From: Variovorax sp. IB41
GTDB lineage: Bacteria; Pseudomonadota; Gammaproteobacteria; Burkholderiales; Burkholderiaceae_C
Length of the DNA: 64,000 nucleotides
Direction: 5' to 3'
Assembly: GCF_016405905.1 (NCBI RefSeq)
Contig: NZ_JAEFCB010000001.1
Location: forward strand, 868,001 to 932,000
A model generated the notes under the pieces. The model worked only from the letters and a program-made list of their open reading frames with translations. It made no database searches and had not been told where the DNA came from. Positions 16,685 to 24,456 of the stretch are shown piece after piece (within the stretch, counting starts at the first letter, position 1; each line of letters opens with the position of its first letter). Made by a program: the position numbers and the translations under genes.

Positions 16685-17740
16685 TCAGCGCAAGGAGGCG
16701 TTCAGCTTTTCGAGTGCGCCCGCGCCGGGGCAGAGCGCCTCGGCCTCCAGCGTGTTGAGCGGGCGGTCGCAGGTGTTGAGCGCCGTGTGCAGGTCGGTGG
16801 CGAGCGGGTCGACGTAGAGCAGCCCCGTCACCACCTCGCCCATTTCGTGATGACGCTGCATGTAGGCCATCGCGGCGTAGCGGTCGCCGGGGTTGTAGTC
16901 GGGGTGCAGGCTGCGCAGCCGCAGCAGCGTGCCGTCGTGCTGGCGCACGTCCATCACTTCGCCCGGGCCGATGTCGGCGGTGATTTCCTCGCGCCCGCTG
17001 ATGAAGTCGATGCGGCTCACCGCCTCGTTGTGCTCGCGCACATAGTCGTAGCTCTTGGTGCTGCCGGGGTGGTTGTTGAAGGCGACGCAGGGGCTGATGA
17101 CGTCGATGAAGGCCGAGCCGCCGTGGCTGATCGCGCCCTTGATGAGCGGCACCAGCTGCGCCTTGTTGCCCGAGAAGCCGCGCCCCACGTAGCTCGCGCC
17201 CAGCTGCAGCGCGAGGGCCACCAAGTCCACCGGGCTGTCGGTGTTGACCACGCCCTTCTTGCTCTTGGAGCCCTGGTCGGCCGTGGCCGAAAACTGGCCC
17301 TTGGTGAGGCCGTAGACGCCGTTGTTCTCCACGATGTAGGCCATGCGCACGCCGCGCCGCATCGCGTGCGCGAATTGGCCGAGGCCGATGGAGGCCGAAT
17401 CGCCATCGCCAGAGACGCCCAGGTACAGCAGGTCGCGGTTGGCCAGGTTGGCGCCGGTCAGCACGCTGGGCATGCGGCCGTGCACGGTGTTGAAGCCGTG
17501 CGAGGCGCCGAGAAAGTAGTCGGGCGTCTTGGAGCTGCAGCCGATGCCCGAGAGCTTGGCCACGCGGTGCGGCTCGATGTCCAGTTCCCAGCAGGCCTCG
17601 ATGATGGCGGCGGAAATCGAGTCGTGGCCGCAGCCCGCGCAGAGCGTTGAGATCTTGCCCTCGTAGTCGCGCCGCTTGTAGCCGACCTTGTTGGTGGCGA
17701 GCGTGGGGTGGTGCAGCCGGGGCTTGGCCAGATAGGTCAT
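16685..17740 (-). CDS. korB: 2-oxoacid:ferredoxin oxidoreductase, beta subunit
   Basis: 351 residues. It shows the TPP-binding beta-subunit pattern 'CAGCGHDSISAAIIEACWE' near 35 and 'SGDGDSASIGLGQFAHAMRRG' near 110, with the Mg-binding 'VENNGVYGLTKGQ'. The 'C-x-x-C' cysteines near the N-terminus and 'GIGCSSKTPDY' fit subunits that also carry a [4Fe-4S] cluster. It pairs with the alpha/gamma fusion gene upstream (ATGA overlap, 4 bp). Together they decarboxylate a 2-oxoacid, most likely 2-oxoglutarate, to the acyl-CoA and pass electrons to ferredoxin or to the GltD-like flavoprotein. The exact 2-oxoacid cannot be told from sequence alone. Confidence 0.9.
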   Translation of the reverse strand: MTYLAKPRLHHPTLATNKVGYKRRDYEGKISTLCAGCGHDSISAAIIEACWELDIEPHRVAKLSGIGCSSKTPDYFLGASHGFNTVHGRMPSVLTGANLANRDLLYLGVSGDGDSASIGLGQFAHAMRRGVRMAYIVENNGVYGLTKGQFSATADQGSKSKKGVVNTDSPVDLVALALQLGASYVGRGFSGNKAQLVPLIKGAISHGGSAFIDVISPCVAFNNHPGSTKSYDYVREHNEAVSRIDFISGREEITADIGPGEVMDVRQHDGTLLRLRSLHPDYNPGDRYAAMAYMQRHHEMGEVVTGLLYVDPLATDLHTALNTCDRPLNTLEAEALCPGAGALEKLNASLR

Positions 17741-19638
17741 GCGGACTCCTTCGGGGTGGCTACAAGCGCCGCCGTCTTTCGCACATGCGCGGCGATCGCC
17801 TGGCCGATGAAGCGCGCCGTGATCGGCGTGCCGTCGAAGTGCAGCACGCGCACAAGCCGCGCCGGATCGAACTCCAGCTCGTTCACGAGCAGGCTGCGCA
17901 TCTGCGCATCGCGGTTCTGCTCGACCACGAACACCTGCCGGTGGTCGGCGAGGAACTGCGCGACGCTCTCCGGAAACGGAAACGCGCGCAGCCGCATCGC
18001 ATCGAGGTGGATGCCCTCTTCTTCCAGCGCGTCGAGCGCCTCGTGCATCGAGGGACTGGTCGAGCCGAAATAGATCACGCCCAAATCGGTCTTCTCAGCC
18101 GCGGGCCGCAGCACCGGCTGGGGCACCATCGTGGCCGCGGTCGCGAACTTCTTGAGCAACCGCTCGACGTTGTAGATGTAGTCCGGCCCGCGCTCCGAAT
18201 ACCGCGCATAGGCATCGCGCGTGGTGCCGCGCGTGAAGTAGCTGCCCTTGCTCGGGTGCGTGCCCGGCAGCGTGCGCCAGGGAATGCCGTCGCCGTCCAC
18301 GTCCTTGTAGCGGCCGAAGTCGCGGCCCGCCTCCAGCTCTTCGGCGGTCATGACCTTGCCGCGGTCGTAGGCCTTGGCGTCGTCCCATGCGAAGGGCTCG
18401 CACAGGCGCTGGTTCATGCCGATGTCCAGGTCGGTCATGAGGAACACGGGCGTCTGCAGGCGGTCGGCCAGGTCCAGCGCGGCGGCCGCATGCTCGAAGC
18501 ACTCGTGCGGGTCCTCGGGGAACAGCAGCACGTGCTTGGTGTCGCCATGCGAGGCGTAGGCGCACGAGAGGATGTCGGCCTGCTGCGTGCGCGTCGGCAT
18601 GCCCGTCGAGGGCCCGCCGCGCTGCACGTTGATGAGCGTGACCGGAATCTCCGCGAAGTACGCCAGGCCGATGAACTCGGTCATCAGCGAAATGCCCGGC
18701 CCTGAGGTCGGCGTGAAGGCGCGCGCGCCGTTCCATCCGGCGCCCACCACCATGCCGATGGAGGCGAGTTCGTCCTCGGCCTGCACGATGGCGAAGCGGT
18801 GCTGGCCGGTGGCCGGGTCCACGCGGAACTTGGTGCAGTACTTCTGGAACGCCTCGGCCACCGACGACGAAGGCGTGATCGGGTACCAGGCCGCGACCGT
18901 CGCGCCGCCGTACACGCAGCCCAGGGCCGCCGCGCTGTTGCCGTCCACGAAGATGCGGTGGCCCACGCGGTCGGCGCGCCGCACCTTGATGCCCAGCGGT
19001 TCGCGCAGGTTCTCGCGCGCGAAATCGCAACCCAGGTGCAGCGCCTGCACGTTCGACGCGAGCAGTTTTTCCTTGCCCTTGTACTGCTCGCCGAAGAGCT
19101 TCTCGACCACCTCGGGCTCGATGCCCAGGAGGATGGCCAGCGCACCGACGTACACGATGTTCTTGAAGAGCTGCCGCTGGCGCGGGTCTTGATAGACCGC
19201 GTTGCAGATCTCTGTGAGCGGCATGCCGATCACGCGGATGTCGGTGCGGAACTTCGAGGGCGGCAGCGGCCGCGTGCTGTCGTAGAAGAGGTAGCCGCCG
19301 GGTTCCAGCTCGGCCAGGTCGGCGTCCCAGGTCTGCGGGTTCATCGCCACCATCATGTCGGTGCCGCCGCGCCGCCCGAGGTGCCCCGCCTCGGTCACGC
19401 GCACCTCGTACCAGGTCGGCAGGCCCTGGATGTTGCTCGGGAAGATGTTGCGCGGGCTCACCGGCACGCCCATGCGCAGGATCGCCTTGGCGAAGAGTTC
19501 GTTGGCCGAGGCCGAGCCCGAGCCGTTGACATTCGCGAACTTGATGACGAAGTCGTTGATGCCTTCGATCTGCGGGATGAGACTCGGCGCGCTCGCCGAG
19601 GAAGCCTTCGCGCCTTCGGGCGGTCGCACGGCGCTCAT
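17737..19638 (-). CDS. korA: 2-oxoacid:ferredoxin oxidoreductase, fused gamma-alpha subunit
   Basis: 633 residues from ATG 19638, which overlaps the stop of the upstream flavoprotein gene (ATGA); the frame is open further upstream but that part is a shadow of the neighbour. Residues about 20-210 are the gamma domain ('FANVNGSGSASANELFAKAILRMG', 'RGGTDMMVAMNP'). The alpha pyrimidine-binding domain follows ('DGNSAAALGCVYGGATVAAWYPITPSSSVAEAF', 'GPGISLMTEFIGLAYFAEIP', 'QRGGPSTGMPTRTQQAD'). The gamma-alpha fusion is typical of KorA in aerobic bacteria. It forms one operon with the GltD-like protein and KorB. Confidence 0.92.
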   Translation of the reverse strand: MSAVRPPEGAKASSASAPSLIPQIEGINDFVIKFANVNGSGSASANELFAKAILRMGVPVSPRNIFPSNIQGLPTWYEVRVTEAGHLGRRGGTDMMVAMNPQTWDADLAELEPGGYLFYDSTRPLPPSKFRTDIRVIGMPLTEICNAVYQDPRQRQLFKNIVYVGALAILLGIEPEVVEKLFGEQYKGKEKLLASNVQALHLGCDFARENLREPLGIKVRRADRVGHRIFVDGNSAAALGCVYGGATVAAWYPITPSSSVAEAFQKYCTKFRVDPATGQHRFAIVQAEDELASIGMVVGAGWNGARAFTPTSGPGISLMTEFIGLAYFAEIPVTLINVQRGGPSTGMPTRTQQADILSCAYASHGDTKHVLLFPEDPHECFEHAAAALDLADRLQTPVFLMTDLDIGMNQRLCEPFAWDDAKAYDRGKVMTAEELEAGRDFGRYKDVDGDGIPWRTLPGTHPSKGSYFTRGTTRDAYARYSERGPDYIYNVERLLKKFATAATMVPQPVLRPAAEKTDLGVIYFGSTSPSMHEALDALEEEGIHLDAMRLRAFPFPESVAQFLADHRQVFVVEQNRDAQMRSLLVNELEFDPARLVRVLHFDGTPITARFIGQAIAAHVRKTAALVATPKESA

Positions 19639-21452
19639 GCCGCCACCTCCTGCCCCTGCCCTTGCCCTTGCCCCGCCGGCGTCATCTTCAGCAGGAACTT
19701 CTGCATGTCCCACGCGCCTGTCGGGCAGCGCTCGGCGCACAGGCCGCAGTGCAGGCAGACGTCTTCGTCCTTCACCATCACGCGGCCCGTCTTGAGGCCG
19801 CCCGACACGTACAGGTCTTGCGTGAGGTTCAGCGCCGGCGCCTTCAGGCGGGTGCGCAGCTCGGCCTCCTCGCCGTTGGCGGTGAAGCTGATGCAGTCCA
19901 TCGGGCAGATGTCCACGCAGGCGTCGCACTCGATGCAGGCGGGTTCGGTGAACACCGTCTGCACGTCGCAGTTGAGGCACCGCTCGGCCTCCTTGAAGGC
20001 GGTGGCGGCATCGAAGCCCAGCTCCACCTCCACGCGGATGCTCGCGAGCGCCGTCTCGGCCTGCGCCCACGGCACCTTGTAGCGCAGGTCGTTGGAGGTG
20101 TCGTTGTCGTAGCTCCACTCGTGGATGCCCATCTTCTGCGACACGAGGTTGGTCATCGGCGCGGGGCGCACGTACACGGGCTCCGCGCGCAGCAGCTTGT
20201 CGATCGACACAGCCGCCTCATGGCCGTGCGCCACGGCCGTGATGATGTTCTTGGGACCGAAGGCCGCATCGCCGCCGAAGAACACGTTGGGCACCGTCGA
20301 CTGGAAGGTGTTCTTGTCGAGCGTCGGCAGGCCCCACTTGTCGAAGGCGATGCCGCTGTCGCGCTCGATCCATGGGAAGGCGTTTTCCTGTCCCACCGCG
20401 ACCAGCACCTCGTCGCACTCGAAGAAAGCGTCGGGCTCGCCGGTGGGCACCAGCGTGCGGTGGCCCTTGTCGTCGTACTCGGCGCGGACCACCTCGAAGC
20501 TCATGCCCTTCAATTGCCCCTGGTCGTGCACGAAGGCCTTGGGCACGTGGAAGTTGATGATCGGAATGCCCTCGTGCTGCGCGTCTTCCTTCTCCCAGGG
20601 CGAGGCCTTCATTTCGTCGAAGCCGCTGCGCACGATGACCTTCACATCGGTGCCGCCCAGGCGCCGCGCCGAGCGGCAGCAGTCCATGGCGGTGTTGCCG
20701 CCGCCCAGCACGATCACGCGCCGGCCGATGCTGCTCACATGGCCGAAGGACACGGAGTTGAGCCAGTCGATGCCGATGTGGATGCTGGCCGCCGCGTCCT
20801 TGCGGCCCGGCACATCGAGGTCGCGCCCGCGCGGTGCGCCGCAGCCGATGAAGATCGCGTCCCACCCCTGCGCGATCAGCGCCTTCATCGAATCGATGCG
20901 CTCGCCGCCGCGGAATTCGACGCCCAGGTCCAGCACGTAGCCGGTCTCCTCGTCGATCACCGATTCAGGCAGCCGAAAGCGTGGAATCTGCGTGCGGATG
21001 AAGCCGCCGGCCTTGGCCTCGGCGTCGAACACCGTCACCTCGTAGCCCAGCGGCGCGAGGTCGCGCGCCACGGTCAGCGAGGCCGGCCCCGCGCCCACGC
21101 AGGCCACGCGCTTGCCGTTCTTCGCCGCGCTCTTGGGCATGCGCGCGCGCACGTCTTCCTTCATGTCGGCGGCCACGCGCTTCAAGCGGCAGATGGCCAC
21201 CGGCTCGGGCATCTTCGCGTTGCTCTCCTCCACCCGCCCGCGCCGGCAGGCCGGCTCGCAGGGCCGGTCGCAGGTGCGCCCCAGGATGCCCGGGAAGACG
21301 TTGGAGGCCCAGTTGATCATGTACGCGTCGCCGTAGCGGCGCTGCGCGATCATGCGGATGTACTCGGGGACGGGCGTGTGCGCCGGACAGGCGTACTGGC
21401 AATCGACGACCTTGTGGAAATAGGCCGGGTTGGCAATGTCGGTTCGCTGCAA
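19635..21452 (-). CDS. GltD-like FAD/NAD(P)-dependent oxidoreductase with N- and C-terminal Fe-S modules
   Basis: 605 residues starting at TTG (21452-21450), chosen because AGGAG stands 7 nt upstream and no ATG or GTG fits. Order: N-terminal DPYD-like Fe-S region ('CQYACPAHTPVPEYIRM', 'GRTCDRPCEPACRRGRV'); FAD motif 'RVACVGAGPASLTVARDLA' near 125; NAD(P) motif 'VIVLGGGNTAMDCCRSARRLGG' near 275; C-terminal ferredoxin-like clusters 'CIECDACVDICPMDC' and 'CLHCGLCAERCPTGAW'. There is no glutamate synthase large subunit nearby, so it is not GltD proper. As first gene of the kor operon it probably passes electrons between KorAB and NAD(P)H. Confidence 0.9.
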   Translation of the reverse strand: MQRTDIANPAYFHKVVDCQYACPAHTPVPEYIRMIAQRRYGDAYMINWASNVFPGILGRTCDRPCEPACRRGRVEESNAKMPEPVAICRLKRVAADMKEDVRARMPKSAAKNGKRVACVGAGPASLTVARDLAPLGYEVTVFDAEAKAGGFIRTQIPRFRLPESVIDEETGYVLDLGVEFRGGERIDSMKALIAQGWDAIFIGCGAPRGRDLDVPGRKDAAASIHIGIDWLNSVSFGHVSSIGRRVIVLGGGNTAMDCCRSARRLGGTDVKVIVRSGFDEMKASPWEKEDAQHEGIPIINFHVPKAFVHDQGQLKGMSFEVVRAEYDDKGHRTLVPTGEPDAFFECDEVLVAVGQENAFPWIERDSGIAFDKWGLPTLDKNTFQSTVPNVFFGGDAAFGPKNIITAVAHGHEAAVSIDKLLRAEPVYVRPAPMTNLVSQKMGIHEWSYDNDTSNDLRYKVPWAQAETALASIRVEVELGFDAATAFKEAERCLNCDVQTVFTEPACIECDACVDICPMDCISFTANGEEAELRTRLKAPALNLTQDLYVSGGLKTGRVMVKDEDVCLHCGLCAERCPTGAWDMQKFLLKMTPAGQGQGQGQEVAA

Positions 21453-21476
21453 TGCGTGTCTCCTGACAGTCGCCCT

Positions 21477-21519
21477 GGCCCCGAAGGGGCCGTCATGTGG
21501 GTTTGGCGCAGTATGCGCC
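21477..21519. other. Two short perfect stem-loops upstream of the kor operon
   Basis: GGCCCC-GAA-GGGGCC (21477-21491) gives, on the minus strand, a stem capped by a stable C(UUCG)G loop. GGCGCA-GTA-TGCGCC (21505-21519) is a second perfect 6-bp inverted repeat. Both lie between the tetR stop (21580) and the TTG start (21452). They may be a terminator for tetR, an operator or leader structure; no U-tract follows. Confidence 0.4.
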
Positions 21520-21579
21520 GCACTGGCGGCTGCACCACCTTGGTGAAATCCCGCAGCCAGCGCGCCCCGGCGGGAACCG

Positions 21580-22332
21580 TCAGGCGGGTTTTGCGCCCCG
21601 GGATGAATGCTTTTTCGCGCCCGCCCGCGCAAAGACCGACGGCGCCGCCAGCAGGAACCCGCGCACCCGGTCGGCCAGCACCGCGTCCAGGTCCGTGGGC
21701 ATCGGCTGCCCGTAGATCCAGCGCCGGAGGCCGATGTAGAAGATGCCGCCGTGCATGCCCCACATCAGCTCGAGCTCGCGCTCGGTGGGCTTGTCGCGGT
21801 TGGAGATGCCCAGCTCGTGGCGCACCTCGCGCCAGATGTGCGGAAAGAGCCGCTCCTTGAGCAGCTGCATGTACTGGTCGGGCACATAGCCGTCCGAGAG
21901 GCCCGAGAACACCAGGATGCGCACCCACTCCTTGGTGAGGATGGCGTGCGCGTAGTCGATGTAGAAGCGCACGAGCCGGTCTTCCAGCGGCTGCGAGCGG
22001 TCTTCGATCCACGCCTCCCATTCGTTGCGCCAGCGCCCGAGATAGACCTCCTCGTACACCCGCTCGATGAGCGCGCGCTTGTTCGGAAAGTAGTGATAGA
22101 GCAAGGGGTGCGTGATGCCGATCTGCTGGGCGAGCTCGCGCGTCTGGCCATCCAGGCCGCGCTCGGAGAAGAACGCGATCGCGCCGTCCAGGATCTGCCG
22201 CTCCCGGTTCTCGGTCGAGAGCCGCTGGCGCAGCGGCTTGGCGGCCACCGCGATCTTCGTGTCCCCGGCTCTCTTGCGACGGCCCCCGGCCGTGCGCGGG
22301 CCGGTGTCGTCTTCTGGTGGCAGTTCTTTCAT
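21580..22332 (-). CDS. TetR/AcrR-family regulator (divergent from the cox-like operon)
   Basis: 250 residues. After a basic, disordered N-terminal 35 residues comes the HTH: 'RQILDGAIAFFSERGLDGQTRELAQQIGITHPLLYHYFPNKRALIERVY' region, about 45-93. The C-terminal domain is larger than average ('LVFSGLSDGYVPDQYMQLLKERLFPHIW'). It is transcribed away from coxG. The 105-bp gap holds TTACC-N4-GGTAA, a good operator candidate, so it probably represses or activates the coxGMSL-ABC transporter unit. The ligand is presumably the substrate or product of that hydroxylase. The kor operon lies downstream on the same strand but has its own leader. Confidence 0.87.
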   Translation of the reverse strand: MKELPPEDDTGPRTAGGRRKRAGDTKIAVAAKPLRQRLSTENRERQILDGAIAFFSERGLDGQTRELAQQIGITHPLLYHYFPNKRALIERVYEEVYLGRWRNEWEAWIEDRSQPLEDRLVRFYIDYAHAILTKEWVRILVFSGLSDGYVPDQYMQLLKERLFPHIWREVRHELGISNRDKPTERELELMWGMHGGIFYIGLRRWIYGQPMPTDLDAVLADRVRGFLLAAPSVFARAGAKKHSSRGAKPA

Positions 22333-22363
22333 GGATGCCTTGTTGGTTTGAGCAGTCGCTAAT

Positions 22364-22377
22364 TTACCTCATGGTAA
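22364..22377. promoter_or_regulatory. Palindromic operator in the tetR/coxG divergent region
   Basis: TTACC-TCAT-GGTAA is a perfect 5-bp inverted repeat in the 105-bp divergent gap, 32 bp from the tetR start and about 60 bp from the coxG start. A TTGACC hexamer follows at about 22394 and could be part of the cox-side promoter. Confidence 0.6.
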
Positions 22378-22437
22378 GTACCGATGATCTTATTGACCAA
22401 ACGTTAAACACTAGCACCAACAAAGACGGAGACACGG

Positions 22438-23076
22438 ATGGAACTGCAAGGCGAACAGTGGGTGCAGGCTTCTCGCGAAGCGGTCTGGCGCGCGCTCAAC
22501 GACCCCCTCGTGCTCGCCAAGTGCGTTCCCGGGTGCGAGGAAATGCGCCGCGTGAGCGAGACCGAGATCGAGGCGCGCCTGCTCGCCAAGATCGGCCCGG
22601 TGCGCGCGCACTTCAGTGGCCGCATCCAGATGCACGACGTGGTGGCGCCCGAGCGCTGCCGCATCGCCTTCGAGGGCAGCGGCGGCGCGGCCGGCATGGC
22701 CAAGGGCGAATCGAAGGTCACGCTGACCGAAGACAACGGCGGCACGCGCCTGTCGTACACGGCCGAAGCGGCGGTCGGCGGCAAGCTCGGGCAGATCGGC
22801 GGGCGCCTCATCAATGCATCGGCGCGGAAGATGGCCGACGAGTTTTTCCAGGCGCTCAACGCGCAGCTGGCGCCGAGCGCACCGCCCGCCCCCGCGGCCT
22901 CTGCAACGCCAGCGAACGACGCGGTTGCGACCGCAGCTCCGGCACGCGCGGCAGCGCCCGCCGTCGCGCCCTCTCCTGCCGGCGGCCCCGTCTGGGCCAA
23001 CGAGTTCCAGCGCATCCTCTGGCTCGCGATCGGCATCGGCGTCGGCTGGCTCGCCTGCCGCGCCTTCTCCTTCTGA
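22438..23076 (+). CDS. coxG: CoxG-like SRPBCC protein with C-terminal membrane anchor
   Basis: 212 residues. The first 150 form the SRPBCC (START-like) fold of the CoxG family: 'MELQGEQWVQASREAVWRAL', 'LAKCVPGCEEM', 'LTEDNGGTRLSYTAEAAVGGKLGQIGGRLI'. An Ala/Pro linker (about 150-185) leads to a single C-terminal helix 'FQRILWLAIGIGVGWLACRA', so the protein is probably anchored to the inner membrane. CoxG recruits carbon monoxide dehydrogenase to the membrane or carries quinone in CO oxidisers. Here it leads a molybdenum hydroxylase operon that is not a true CODH, so it likely links that enzyme to the membrane electron chain. Confidence 0.88.
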   Translation: MELQGEQWVQASREAVWRALNDPLVLAKCVPGCEEMRRVSETEIEARLLAKIGPVRAHFSGRIQMHDVVAPERCRIAFEGSGGAAGMAKGESKVTLTEDNGGTRLSYTAEAAVGGKLGQIGGRLINASARKMADEFFQALNAQLAPSAPPAPAASATPANDAVATAAPARAAAPAVAPSPAGGPVWANEFQRILWLAIGIGVGWLACRAFSF

Positions 23077-23092
23077 GCGACGGACCGGCACG

Positions 23093-23962
23093 ATGAAGGC
23101 CCCCGCTTTTTCCTACCTGCGCGCAGAGAGCCTCGCGCACACCTCGGCGCTGCTGCGCGAGCACGGCGACGCGGCGCGCCTCCTGGCCGGCGGCCAGACG
23201 CTGCTCGCGACGCTGAACATGCGGCTGTCCAAGCCGCAGCTGCTGATCGACATCAGTTCATTGGTCGAGCTGCGCGGCATCGGCCTGCGCGGCGAGTACC
23301 TGCGCATCGGCGCGCTCGCGCGGCACGTCGACATCGAATGCTCCGACGTGGTGGCGCGGCACCTGCCGCTGCTGACGCAGGCCGCGCCGCACGTGGCGCA
23401 CGCGGCCATCCGCAACCGCGGCACGATCGGCGGCTCGATCGCCTTCGCCGACCCCGCCGCCGAGTGGCCCGCGTGCGCGCTCGCGGCCGATGCGGAGCTC
23501 GTCCTCAGCGACGGCCAGCGCGAGCGCCGCGTGATGGCCGGCGACTTCTTCATCGACCTCTACGAGACCGATCTGCGTCCGCACGAGGTGCTGGTCGCGC
23601 TCGAATTCCCGCTGCCGGGCCCGGCGCGCCGCTTCGCATTCTCCGAACTCGCGCGGCGCCACGGCGACTACGCGATCGTCGGCATCGCCATGGCCGCGGA
23701 CGTGACGGCCGGCGTGCTGTCGGACCTGCGCATCGCGTTCTTCGGCATGGGCAACACGCCGATGCGCGCGCTCGGCGCCGAGACCTGCCTGACGGGCACC
23801 GCGGCCGATGCGACCGCCATGTACACCGCCATCGAAAGCCTCGACGAAGACATGCACCCCGACGCCGACCTGCACAGCAGCGCCGCCGCCAAGCGCCACA
23901 TGGCGGGCGTGCTGCTGCAGCGCGCGGTGCGCGCCATCCTGAACCCCGAAGCGGCGCCATGA
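23093..23962 (+). CDS. Molybdenum hydroxylase FAD-binding medium subunit (CoxM-like)
   Basis: 289 residues from ATG 23093 (16 bp after coxG), the normal CoxM length. FAD-binding signatures 'LLAGGQTLLATLNMRLSKP' (about 40-58) and 'AHAAIRNRGTIGGSIAFADPAAEWPA' (about 103-128; the GTIGGS pyrophosphate loop) are intact, and the C-terminal CO_deh_flav_C domain follows. It passes electrons from the Fe-S subunit to a quinone or other acceptor. Its stop overlaps the start of the small subunit (ATGA), indicating translational coupling and a fixed subunit ratio. Confidence 0.92.
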   Translation: MKAPAFSYLRAESLAHTSALLREHGDAARLLAGGQTLLATLNMRLSKPQLLIDISSLVELRGIGLRGEYLRIGALARHVDIECSDVVARHLPLLTQAAPHVAHAAIRNRGTIGGSIAFADPAAEWPACALAADAELVLSDGQRERRVMAGDFFIDLYETDLRPHEVLVALEFPLPGPARRFAFSELARRHGDYAIVGIAMAADVTAGVLSDLRIAFFGMGNTPMRALGAETCLTGTAADATAMYTAIESLDEDMHPDADLHSSAAAKRHMAGVLLQRAVRAILNPEAAP

Positions 23963-24456
23963 ACGAATCGAAGATCCTCACCCGCATCCGCGTGAACGGC
24001 GAGTTGCACGCGCACTGGGTCGAGCCGCGCCAGCACCTGGTGGACTACCTGCGCGACGAGATCGGGCTCAAGGGCACTCGCGTGGGCTGCGAGCACGGCG
24101 TGTGCGGCGCCTGCACCGTGATGCTCGACGGCGAGATCGCGCGCGGCTGCTTGATCCTCGCCGTGCAGGCCGACGGCCATGAGGTGCAGACCATCGAGGG
24201 CGTCTCCGACGCCGGCGCCATCTCCGACTTGCAGCAGGCCTTCGTCGCGCGCAACGCCGCGCAGTGCGGCGCATGCACGCCGGGCATGCTGCTCACGGCC
24301 CACGCCCTGCTGCGCCACGAACCGAACGCGGGCCGCGCCGAGATCCGCGAACAGATCTCGGGCAACTACTGCCGATGTACCGGCTACCACGCGATCGTCG
24401 ATGCCATCGTGCTCGCGCGCGACCAGCGGCTTCAGGACGGAGGCGCACATGAATGA
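23959..24456 (+). CDS. Molybdenum hydroxylase [2Fe-2S] small subunit (CoxS-like)
   Basis: 165 residues with two [2Fe-2S] sites: the plant-ferredoxin type 'GCEHGVCGACTVMLDG' (near 45-60) and the helical type 'CGACTPGMLLTAHALL' with 'CRCTGYHAIVDAI' (near 100-150). All eight cysteines are present. It connects the molybdopterin subunit to the FAD subunit. The gene overlaps both neighbours, by 4 bp upstream and 8 bp downstream. Confidence 0.93.
   Translation: MNESKILTRIRVNGELHAHWVEPRQHLVDYLRDEIGLKGTRVGCEHGVCGACTVMLDGEIARGCLILAVQADGHEVQTIEGVSDAGAISDLQQAFVARNAAQCGACTPGMLLTAHALLRHEPNAGRAEIREQISGNYCRCTGYHAIVDAIVLARDQRLQDGGAHE

Noticed and set aside
19635..21452. Glutamate synthase small subunit (gltD)
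   Set aside because: It has additional C-terminal ferredoxin clusters, no large subunit nearby, and 4-bp overlap with korA.
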